From the NCBI GenBank assembly GCA_963842515.1, contig CAWJGO010000002.1, positions 124,001 through 188,000 on the forward strand: a stretch of 64,000 bases of DNA, given 5' to 3'. The position numbers and the translations under genes were made by a program. The notes beneath the pieces were generated by a model that saw only the letters and a list, made by a program, of their open reading frames with translations, was not told where the DNA came from and did not search any database. Of this stretch, positions 27,842 to 38,311 are shown piece by piece; the first letter of the stretch is position 1, and every line of letters begins with the position of its first letter. The DNA comes from CADEED01 sp963842515 (lineage in GTDB: Bacteria; Pseudomonadota; Gammaproteobacteria; Steroidobacterales; Steroidobacteraceae).

Positions 27842-28663
27842 GTGACGAGAGCAGTTTTGATCGGCGCCACCGGACGCATGGGTACCGCCATTGTTCGCGA
27901 AATGGTGCGTGCGAGCGTCGCCGGCAAATCGATTCAGCTCGCCGCGGCAGTGGCGTCTCCGGGTAGCAAGTCCACCGGACTCGACATCGGCGAAATCGCC
28001 GGCGGCAAAGCGCTCGGCGTTCGCGTGCTCGACGATCTGCCTACCGATCTCGCCGGCGTCGAGGTGGCCATCGACTTTTCCCGGCCGGATCTCAGTTTGC
28101 GTGCGCTCAACGTCTGCCGCGGCAAACGCATCCCCATCGTCATCGGCACCACCGGACATGGCGCAGAATTCGAAGCGCGGGTTGCCGGCGCATCACGCGA
28201 CATCGCGGTACTGGTCGCGCCTAACACTTCGATCGGCGTGGCGGTGGCCCAGGAGCTGGTGCGCATCGCGGCGAGCGCCCTGCCGGCGGAGTTCGACATC
28301 GAAATTTTCGAAGCGCACCACAAGGACAAGCTCGACGCGCCGTCGGGAACGGCGCTGGCGCTGGCCGACAGCGCAGCCAGAGCTCGGGGACTCGATCCCA
28401 ACGAAGACACTCTTTCGGGGCGTGCCGGGCAGGGCGCGCGGCGCGTGGGAGAGATAGGGATCGCCAGCGTCAGGGGCGGCGATATCGTAGGCACCCATAC
28501 CGTGTTATTCGCGGGGTCGGGAGAGCGCTTGACGGTGGGACACGAGGCGACCGACCGGTCAATCTTCGCTCTTGGCGCGTTGCGCGCGGCGAATTGGCTG
28601 GCGGCCCAAAAGCCCGGTCGTTACACCATGGCCAACGTACTTGGATTGAAAACAATCGGTTAG
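27842..28663 (+). CDS. dapB: 4-hydroxy-tetrahydrodipicolinate reductase
   Basis: A 273-residue NAD(P)H-dependent enzyme of the lysine/diaminopimelate pathway, supplying meso-DAP for peptidoglycan. N-terminal GATGRMG nucleotide-binding loop, IGTTGH, APNTSIGVAV and the catalytic EAHHKDKLDAPSGTAL region (about residues 155-170) are present. The start is GTG 27842 with GGGAG 6 bases upstream. Upstream of carA, in the dapB-carA-carB order common in gammaproteobacteria. Confidence 0.97.
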   Translation: MTRAVLIGATGRMGTAIVREMVRASVAGKSIQLAAAVASPGSKSTGLDIGEIAGGKALGVRVLDDLPTDLAGVEVAIDFSRPDLSLRALNVCRGKRIPIVIGTTGHGAEFEARVAGASRDIAVLVAPNTSIGVAVAQELVRIAASALPAEFDIEIFEAHHKDKLDAPSGTALALADSAARARGLDPNEDTLSGRAGQGARRVGEIGIASVRGGDIVGTHTVLFAGSGERLTVGHEATDRSIFALGALRAANWLAAQKPGRYTMANVLGLKTIG

Positions 28664-28911
28664 CCTGCTTTTCGCTTCTTTTCATTAGAACTTTCCAAAC
28701 GTTTTCGCCACGAAATGGGCAAGAAGTTTCGTGGACACCCTTCGGATGGCTTCGTAAAATTGCCGCCTAATCCGAAACGGGTTAGTCCAACGCAGGGCGG
28801 GAGGATGTTCGCGAGAACTCCTCCCGCTTTGTGCATGTACGCTCCGCGCGGAGAGCATCCACTTAAATTCGAGTTTTATCGGGCCCGGGCAGGCTCGAGG
28901 GGAGTTCCCGC
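28664..28911 (+). promoter_or_regulatory. carA upstream/leader region with three dyads
   Basis: This 248-base gap holds three inverted repeats: CCACGAAA/TTTCGTGG (28708-28734, loop 11), the long hairpin listed separately at 28797-28827, and the 12-bp palindrome CTCCGCGCGGAG (28842-28853). A TTAAAT box lies at 28863-28868 and GAGGGGAG precedes the carA GTG. A 66-codon open frame (ATG 28715) runs through the region and its TGA overlaps the carA start (GTGA), but it lacks a Shine-Dalgarno, so I do not call it a gene. Layout suggests leader control of carAB. Confidence 0.4.
28797..28830 (+). terminator. Strong hairpin in the carA leader (terminator or attenuator)
   Basis: GCGGGAGGA (28797-28805) pairs perfectly with TCCTCCCGC (28819-28827); inside, GTTC pairs with GAAC around a GCGA tetraloop of the stable GNRA type. 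It is followed by TTT. It lies 134 bases after the dapB stop and 82 bases before carA, so it may end dapB transcripts or act as an attenuator for carA. Confidence 0.5.
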
Positions 28912-30105
28912 GTGACGATAACCGCGGTTCTGGCTCTGGAAGATGGAACCATCTTCAACGGCCAGTCTATCGGCGCCAAAGGCAACACCACTGGCGAAGT
29001 CGTTTTCAATACCGCACTGACCGGTTATCAGGAAATCCTTTCCGATCCGTCGTACTCACGGCAGATCGTGACGCTGACCTATCCACACATCGGCAACACC
29101 GGCACCACGCCCGAGGACCTCGAGTCTCCCACGGCCTATGCCGCGGGGCTGGTAGTTAGAGACGTGCCGCCGCTCGCCAGCAACTGGCGCAAGAGCGAAG
29201 ACCTGCGTGAATTTCTCGCGCGCCACAAGGTCGTCGCCATTTCCGGCATCGACACGCGCAAGCTCACGCGCATCCTGCGCGAGAAGGGTGCCCAGGCGGG
29301 CTGCATCATGACCGGCGAGAAGATAGATGCCGCTGCCGCCGTGCGCGCCGCGAAGAAATTCCCCGGCCTGAAAGGAATGGACCTCGCCAAGGTCGTCAGC
29401 ACCAAGCGCGAGTACCAGTGGAACGAAGGTTCGCTGTGGCAGCCGGAAAACCGTCCGGTGATGCGCGCGCACCAGCGGCTGCACGTCGTCGCCTTCGATT
29501 ACGGCGTGAAGCGCAACATCCTGCGCATGTTGTCCGACCGCGGCTGCCGCATGACGGTGGTGCCGGCGCAGACCTCCGCGGAAGAGGTGCTCGCGTTCGA
29601 ACCGGACGGCGTGTTTCTCTCCAATGGACCCGGCGATCCTGAGCCCTGCGATTACGCCATCGAGGCGATTCGCGCGCTCATCGTCGCCGACATGCCGACC
29701 TTCGGCATCTGCCTCGGACACCAGTTGCTTGGACTCGCCAGCGGTGCACGCACCATGAAGATGAAATTCGGCCATCACGGCGCGAATCACCCCGTGCAGG
29801 ACCTCGAAACGGGGCGGGTGTTCATCACCAGCCAGAATCATGGCTTCGCGGTCGATGAGACCGAGCTGCCGTCGACGCTCAAGGCCACGCATCGATCGTT
29901 GTTCGACGGTTCGCTGCAGGGCATAGCCCGCATCGACCGACCGGCCTTCAGCTTCCAGGGACATCCGGAAGCGAGCCCCGGGCCCCAGGAAATGGGCTCC
30001 ATGTTCGATCGCTTCGTCCACCTGATGCTCCGCCGCCTCCAGCAGAAGTTGCGTGGCCGTCCAGGCCCGGGCAACCGGCCACCGAAACAAGCGGCCGAAG
30101 GCTGA
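28912..30105 (+). CDS. carA: Carbamoyl-phosphate synthase small (glutaminase) subunit
   Basis: A 397-residue class I glutamine amidotransferase that feeds ammonia to CarB for carbamoyl phosphate, the shared precursor of pyrimidines and arginine. The N-terminal CPSase small-chain domain (about residues 1-150, LEDGTIFNGQSIGA, FNTALTGYQEIL) precedes the amidotransferase domain. The nucleophile Cys is in FGICLGHQLLGLA (about 264), with His and Glu in FQGHPEASPGP. The start is GTG 28912, 8 bases after GAGGGGAG. A 34-residue basic C-terminal tail (RRLQQKLRGRPGPGNRPPK) extends past the domain. carB follows 14 bases later. Confidence 0.97.
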   Translation: MTITAVLALEDGTIFNGQSIGAKGNTTGEVVFNTALTGYQEILSDPSYSRQIVTLTYPHIGNTGTTPEDLESPTAYAAGLVVRDVPPLASNWRKSEDLREFLARHKVVAISGIDTRKLTRILREKGAQAGCIMTGEKIDAAAAVRAAKKFPGLKGMDLAKVVSTKREYQWNEGSLWQPENRPVMRAHQRLHVVAFDYGVKRNILRMLSDRGCRMTVVPAQTSAEEVLAFEPDGVFLSNGPGDPEPCDYAIEAIRALIVADMPTFGICLGHQLLGLASGARTMKMKFGHHGANHPVQDLETGRVFITSQNHGFAVDETELPSTLKATHRSLFDGSLQGIARIDRPAFSFQGHPEASPGPQEMGSMFDRFVHLMLRRLQQKLRGRPGPGNRPPKQAAEG

Positions 30106-30119
30106 CTGACGCCAACTAA

Positions 30120-33340
<3,221 letters not shown>

Positions 33341-33344
<4 letters not shown>

Positions 33345-33817
33345 AACGCACTCCGATGACGCTGCGCGGGGCCGAAGCGCTCCGCATCGAACTCAAGCGC
33401 CTCAAAGGCGAGGATCGGCCGCGCGTCATCAAGGCGATTGCCGAGGCCCGCAGTCACGGAGACCTCTCGGAAAACGCCGAATATCACGCGGCCCGCGAGC
33501 AGCAAGGCTTCATCGAAGGCCGGATCGGCGAGATCGAAGCCAAGTTGTCGACCGCCGAAGTCATCGACACCGCCAGTCTCACCAACACCGGCAAAGTGAT
33601 CTTTGGCGCCACCGTCAATCTCGAGGATCAGGACGACGGCAAGCGCATCTCCTACCAGATCGTGGGTGAAGATGAAGCCGACATCAAAACCGGACGCATC
33701 TCCATCACCTCGCCCATAGCCCGCGCAATTGTCGGCAAGAGTGTCGGCGATGTGGTCGACGTCGTCGCCCCAGGCGGCAAGCACAGTTACGAAGTCATGG
33801 AAGTCCGCTACGTCTAG
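33341..33817 (+). CDS. greA: Transcription elongation factor GreA
   Basis: A 158-residue cleavage factor that rescues backtracked RNA polymerase. The N-terminal coiled coil has RGAEALRIELKRLKGEDRPRV and the acidic tip motif GDLSENAEYHAAREQQ (about residues 39-54), with the catalytic Asp/Glu pair; the C-terminal domain ends GKSVGDVVDVVAPGG and a short tail. It is coupled to carB by the ATGA overlap. In many relatives greA is followed directly by yhbY; here two other genes intervene. Confidence 0.97.
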
Positions 33818-33851
33818 CGGGTCGTAGAACAAAGAAAACGAGGGGTGGGCC

Positions 33852-34910
33852 ATGGGGCGATTCGCGGCGTTGGCAATCGCGGTGTGGACGCTTGGCGCTG
33901 TGTCTGCGGTCTCTGCGCAGGGCTGGGTCGCGCTGCAGGATGGCAAGACCCTCGACGGATGGAAACCCGCGGAGCGTCCTGAATCGTGGGTTGTCGAAGA
34001 CGGCGCCTTCGTTTCCCGCGGCGAGCGTTCGCACCTTTTCTACGTGGGCAATGTCGCCGGGCACCACTTCAAAAACTTCGAGCTCTCGGCGGACGTGATG
34101 ACCTCCCCCGGCGCCAACAGCGGCATCTACGTGCACACCAAGTGGCAGGGGCCGGGCTGGCCGGAACAGGGCTACGAGCTGCAGGTGATCAATTCCAATC
34201 CGCCCGCCGAGAAGATGAACGGTTACATCGAGCACAAGATGACCGGCAGCGTCTACGCGGTGCGCAACAACTGGCAGGCGCCGGTCGCCGACAACACGTG
34301 GTTCAACTACCGCATCCGCGTGATCGGCAAGACCATCCAGACGTTCATCGACGACAAACTGGTCTGCGAATACGCGGAACCTCCAGCGGCATTCCGCGCC
34401 GATGACAAGAGAGGGCGGTTGTTAGGCTCCGGCACGTTTGCGCTGCAGGCTCATGATCCAGGCAGCGTGGTGAAATACCGCAACATGAAGGTGCGCATCC
34501 TGCCGCACGATGCCGCGCCGCCCGCCGGGCTCGTGCCGCTCGCCGATCGTGAGCTCGACCAGCTCATCACGCAGGCTTCGAACGACAACATTCCGCTCAT
34601 CGATCTCGGCCTGTCAGCGCCCGAGGGCGGCTCCAGCGACGAATTCACACGCCAGGCCCGCCGCTACGGGGTGCTGCCGTTGCGGATCCAGGACCTGCCG
34701 CAAATGGCGGGCTCGATCGCCGTGCTAGTCGATCGCGATCGCGCCCCGGACATCGAATTGCTCAAAAACATCAAGGCCAAGGGATATCGGGTGGCGTTCA
34801 GCTCCGGCGGCGCTACCAGCTTCGATGAGGTGCAACTCAAGCGCCGCCTCAAGGCCATCAAGGACGCCGGCCTCGGCTGGAAAGATTTCTGGGTGCCTGG
34901 CAAGCCCTGA
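33852..34910 (+). CDS. Secreted DUF1080 (3-keto-disaccharide hydrolase-like) protein with extra C-terminal domain
   Basis: A 352-residue exported protein. A signal peptide ends SAVSAQ (about residue 23). Residues about 24-218 form the DUF1080 concanavalin-like sandwich (WVALQDGKTLDGWKP, SGIYVHTKWQGPGWPEQGYELQV in parts, YRIRVIGKTIQTFID), a family that includes 3-keto-glycoside hydrolases. Residues about 225-352 are a second domain (LADRELDQLITQASNDNIPLIDLGLS in parts; SIAVLVDRDRAP; FSSGGATSFDEVQLKRRLKA in parts) that I do not recognise; its alternating strands and helices suggest an alpha/beta fold. It sits between greA and a convergent diguanylate-cyclase gene. Role in sugar degradation is inferred from DUF1080 only. 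Confidence 0.8.
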   Translation: MGRFAALAIAVWTLGAVSAVSAQGWVALQDGKTLDGWKPAERPESWVVEDGAFVSRGERSHLFYVGNVAGHHFKNFELSADVMTSPGANSGIYVHTKWQGPGWPEQGYELQVINSNPPAEKMNGYIEHKMTGSVYAVRNNWQAPVADNTWFNYRIRVIGKTIQTFIDDKLVCEYAEPPAAFRADDKRGRLLGSGTFALQAHDPGSVVKYRNMKVRILPHDAAPPAGLVPLADRELDQLITQASNDNIPLIDLGLSAPEGGSSDEFTRQARRYGVLPLRIQDLPQMAGSIAVLVDRDRAPDIELLKNIKAKGYRVAFSSGGATSFDEVQLKRRLKAIKDAGLGWKDFWVPGKP

Positions 34911-34921
34911 ATCGACAGGCG

Positions 34922-37570
34922 CTACGAGACTCGGACGATTTCCAGCGTTGGATTCGTGGTGATCGGCGCCGAGCCGCGCATGGTGCGCAGCAGCTCGTTC
35001 GTTTCGTGCGCGGGCATGGGCTTGGCGAAGAAATATCCCTGACCGGTGGAGCAGCCCAGCGCCAGCAACTGTGAGGCGTGCTCGCGCGTCTCGATGCCCT
35101 CGGCCACCGTGCCCAGGTGCAGGCTCTGCGCCATGCTGATGATGGCGCGCACGATGGCGGCATCGTTGCGGTCCACGTTCATGTCGCGCACGAAGGTCCG
35201 GTCGATCTTGAGATAGTCGATGGGCAGGTTGCGCAGATAGGCGAGGCTCGAATAGCCGGTGCCGAAGTCGTCCACCGACACGCGTATGCCGAGGTCGCGC
35301 AGCGCATGGAGTTTGGTCACGTGCTGCTCGGAATCCTGCATCGCCACGCTCTCGGTCAGTTCGACCTCCATCTGGTGCGGCGCGATGTCGAACTCGTGCG
35401 CGATCGCCACGAGGCGCTCGGGCAGATTGGACCGCTTGAGCTGCTTGGCGGAAACGTTGACTGCCACGGGCACCGGTTTGAGCCCGGCGCGTTGCCAGCC
35501 GGCGATCACCCGGGCCACGTTGCGGAACACGCATTCGCCGAGCTCGACGATGAGATCGGAAGCCTCGGCGACTTCGATGAACTGCAACGGCGGTACGGAT
35601 CCATGTCGTGGATCGTTCCAGCGCGCCAGCGCCTCGAAGCTCACGAGACGGCCACTGCGAATGTCGACGATCGGCTGCAGGTGTATCTCGATCGCATCGC
35701 GATTCACCGCGCTGCGCAGGTCCTGCTCGAGCGCCAGGCGCGTGTGCACGCGCTTGTTCATCGCCGAGTCGAACATCTGCACGTTGTCGCGTCCGCGGGC
35801 CTTGGCTTCGTACAGCGCGATGTCGGCCGACCGCAGCAGTTCGCTCATGGTCGTGGCATCGCGCGGGTAGACGGACAGCCCGATGCTGGTGGTAGCGGAG
35901 TAGGTGGCCTCACCGAGCCGCACCGGTTTCTTCAAAGCCGCCGCGACTCGCTCGGCGATCGCCGCGCTGTCGGGTTCGAGGCCGTAGTGGCGCGTGACCA
36001 CGAGGAACTCGTCGCCGCCCATGCGCACCACGAGATCCGGGCTGGCGATGGAGTCGCGCAATCGACGCGCCACGCTGCGCAGGTAGTCGTCGCCGATCGA
36101 ATGACCGCGCGAATCGTTGATGTTCTTGAAGTTGTCGCAGTCGATGTACAGGATCGATAACGAATCGCCGCGCCGCGCAGCTTCGTCGATGAGGCGCGGC
36201 AGCTCTTCATTGAGAAAGGTACGGTTCGGCAGTCCGGTGAGCGCGTCGTGCGTGGCCAGGTGCTGCAACGACAGCTGATGCTCCTGCGCGCGCCGCTCGG
36301 CCTCGCGCCGGTGCGAAATGTCCTGGAGCAACATGGCATGCACGCGGCCAGTGCCCGGATCCAGATCGACGATCGAGAATTCCACGTCGCGGCGTTCATC
36401 GTCGCCGCGGATCAATTGCGCCGGCCGATTCTCGGCGGGCTGATCCTGGATCCCGGCGGCGAGTGACACCGGCGTATCGAAAATGGTGGCGACATCGCGC
36501 CGGCGCAACTCATCGAGTGAAGCGCCGATCAGACGCTGCGCCTGCGGGTTCGCATCCATTACGCGGCGCGAAGTCGGATCGAACAGCACGATGCCGGAAG
36601 CGGCGCGATCGAAAATCGCGCGGTATCGCGTTTCGCTGGTCGCAGCCGCAGCGGACGTGCGTCGCAAACGGCCGCTGTAGGCGTGCCAGGCCGCCACGAC
36701 GATGCTGATGAGCAATGCAACCCAGCCCACGAGATATCGCACGCCTTGCTGGCCGCTCTGCATCACGTTGCGCGGCAACGTGGTGTAGAGGACTGCGAGC
36801 GGGTGATTGTCGATGGAATCGAGGCGCAGTTGGCCTTCGATCATGTTGTCCGAGCGGCGCAGGATGCGGCGGCCGTCCGGCGCGACCAGCAGCTCGGACT
36901 TCTGGTCGGCGACTGCACGGTCGTCGAGCATGACGAAATGAACATTGAGTTGTGTGTCCGCGCCGAGGCTGGCGATTTCCGGGCCCGCGATTCGGCGTGC
37001 GAACACCAGCGTGCCTGCGGCCGGGCCACTGCGATCGCTGTGCAGCACCGTGTGCGCGGCGATCACGTGCGGTACGCCATTGACCTGCACGAGGCGAAGC
37101 GTGCCTTCCTGGTCGAGCACGCTGCGGACGATCGGCGTCAGACGGTTGATCTCGGCAACTACCTTCGGACTTGCCGGGTGCAGGTAGCGGACGTCATCGG
37201 TATCGTTCTCGAAGGACGACAGCAGTTTTTCTTTTGGATCGAGCAGCCAGACCAGATCGACGTTCATTTCGTCGAGGCCGGCCTCGGAGAAGTTCTGGTA
37301 TTCGAAGTTCTGATCGAGCGACGAGACGTACGAGTACATGTCGTCCCAGCGGGCGTAGTCGCGCGAAGAGGTTTCTATCTCGGTGTTCTTGGTGACCAGC
37401 GCTTTGCGCATGACCTCAATGCTGCGGGATACCTCGTTCTGCTCGATGTTCTCGAACTTGCGCAGGATGAGGTAGCGGGAGGCCGCCCAGGTGCCGAAAA
37501 TGATGAGCGCGGCGGCTAGATAGATCGCCGCTGCTTCGCGCCCAAACGATCGAGTGTGTTGAGCCGCCAT
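34922..37570 (-). CDS. CHASE4-PAS-GGDEF-EAL cyclic-di-GMP signalling protein
   Basis: An 882-residue inner-membrane protein that makes and/or breaks cyclic di-GMP. A transmembrane helix (about residues 13-31) and a second one (about 275-295) bracket a periplasmic sensor of CHASE4 type (RDYARWDDMYSYVSS). A PAS domain follows (about 305-420, YRAIFDRAASGIVLFDPTSRRVMDANP in parts), then GGDEF with an intact motif at 518-522 (RMGGDEFLV) and EAL with an intact motif at 646-648 (SFEALARW) plus DDFGTGYSSLAYL. Both active sites look complete, so either activity is possible. ATG 37570 is preferred to GTG 37609; neither has a good Shine-Dalgarno. Convergent with the DUF1080 gene (11 bases). Confidence 0.94.
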   Translation of the reverse strand: MAAQHTRSFGREAAAIYLAAALIIFGTWAASRYLILRKFENIEQNEVSRSIEVMRKALVTKNTEIETSSRDYARWDDMYSYVSSLDQNFEYQNFSEAGLDEMNVDLVWLLDPKEKLLSSFENDTDDVRYLHPASPKVVAEINRLTPIVRSVLDQEGTLRLVQVNGVPHVIAAHTVLHSDRSGPAAGTLVFARRIAGPEIASLGADTQLNVHFVMLDDRAVADQKSELLVAPDGRRILRRSDNMIEGQLRLDSIDNHPLAVLYTTLPRNVMQSGQQGVRYLVGWVALLISIVVAAWHAYSGRLRRTSAAAATSETRYRAIFDRAASGIVLFDPTSRRVMDANPQAQRLIGASLDELRRRDVATIFDTPVSLAAGIQDQPAENRPAQLIRGDDERRDVEFSIVDLDPGTGRVHAMLLQDISHRREAERRAQEHQLSLQHLATHDALTGLPNRTFLNEELPRLIDEAARRGDSLSILYIDCDNFKNINDSRGHSIGDDYLRSVARRLRDSIASPDLVVRMGGDEFLVVTRHYGLEPDSAAIAERVAAALKKPVRLGEATYSATTSIGLSVYPRDATTMSELLRSADIALYEAKARGRDNVQMFDSAMNKRVHTRLALEQDLRSAVNRDAIEIHLQPIVDIRSGRLVSFEALARWNDPRHGSVPPLQFIEVAEASDLIVELGECVFRNVARVIAGWQRAGLKPVPVAVNVSAKQLKRSNLPERLVAIAHEFDIAPHQMEVELTESVAMQDSEQHVTKLHALRDLGIRVSVDDFGTGYSSLAYLRNLPIDYLKIDRTFVRDMNVDRNDAAIVRAIISMAQSLHLGTVAEGIETREHASQLLALGCSTGQGYFFAKPMPAHETNELLRTMRGSAPITTNPTLEIVRVS

Positions 37571-37683
37571 ATTTTCACTGATATACGACTTATTCCAGCA
37601 ACTTGCCACTGGAAGATCGGCAATGACTCCCGCGAGGTGATACTCACCCCAGTGATAGGGAATCGGCCAGAGCGGGCACTCCT

Positions 37684-37983
37684 TTATGCGTCGGGTATCA
37701 CAATTCCAGGTCGATCAATTCGGCGTTTGTAGTAGAGGGCCGTATGCCCGATCCGATGGACAAGTACGCTGTCGGTGGATGAAGCGAGTCCAGTGAGGCC
37801 GGTGTCCCGGGCCTCACGCTCCGCGCCGCGGAACTTCACCTTGATGAGTTCGTGATCGTTGAGGGCGCGTGTTGCCTCGGCGATGACCGCAGGAGTAACA
37901 CCCGCCGTGCCAATGAGCAGCACTGGGTTCAACGCGTGACCCAATCCTCGTAAATACTTGCGTTGACGTTCTGAAAGTTCCAT
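37684..37983 (-). CDS. yhbY: CRM-domain RNA-binding protein YhbY
   Basis: A 99-residue CRM-domain protein that associates with the 50S ribosome precursor. The family start ELSERQRKYLRGLGHALNPVLLIG, the GxxG-type loop and the ELIKVKFRGAEREAR segment are visible, with a basic C-terminus (LYYKRRIDRPG). ATG 37983 is used; the longer frame (to 38151) gives no family match. It is divergent from ftsH. In most relatives yhbY is divergent from rlmE-ftsH; here rlmE is missing from this spot and lies at 61519. Confidence 0.93.
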   Translation of the reverse strand: MELSERQRKYLRGLGHALNPVLLIGTAGVTPAVIAEATRALNDHELIKVKFRGAEREARDTGLTGLASSTDSVLVHRIGHTALYYKRRIDRPGIVIPDA

Positions 37984-38311
37984 GGCGGCATTGTAAAGAT
38001 TGCCGATGCTCCGCAGGTCCACAATATGCCGATCGAGCGCGCGCTTCTCGATGCATATCGCTGAGTGGGCGCGCGATTTCGGCGGGCAGCTCTTGAAACC
38101 CAGGGGCCAGGTCCCATCAAAACGTCCCAGGCGCGGGTTTGAAGAAACCAACCGATTCAGCGTGCCCGAGTTTCTAAATAGTCCGTTTCGCCAAACCGGA
38201 TGCCTCCCCGGCGCGCAGTTCTGAGCTTTACCTGCTGGCGAGTGGTTTTCGATTGGTGTAGCGTGATCTCAAACCTGTATGCCGCAGCTGGCGCCTCGCG
38301 AGGGTAAGCCT
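37984..38311. other. Intergenic region between divergent yhbY and ftsH
   Basis: About 330 bases without a supported gene. It holds the sigma-32 promoter described separately and would contain the yhbY promoter on the other strand. No remnant of rlmE is recognisable in any frame. An open frame at 38000-38224 has no Shine-Dalgarno and no recognisable protein. Confidence 0.6.
38092..38119 (+). promoter_or_regulatory. Sigma-32 heat-shock promoter of ftsH
   Basis: A perfect -35 CTTGAAA (38092-38098) is followed after 13 bases by TCCCATCA (38112-38119; consensus CCCCATNT). Spacing is optimal. Transcription would start near 38126, leaving a leader of about 185 bases before the ftsH start codon. ftsH is a known member of the sigma-32 regulon in E. 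coli. Confidence 0.65.

Noticed and set aside
28715..28915. 66-codon frame ending at the carA start
   Set aside because: No Shine-Dalgarno, no recognisable protein; kept only as a possible leader in the findings.
38000..38224. 74-codon frame between yhbY and ftsH
   Set aside because: No ribosome-binding site or family, and it overlaps the sigma-32 promoter region.
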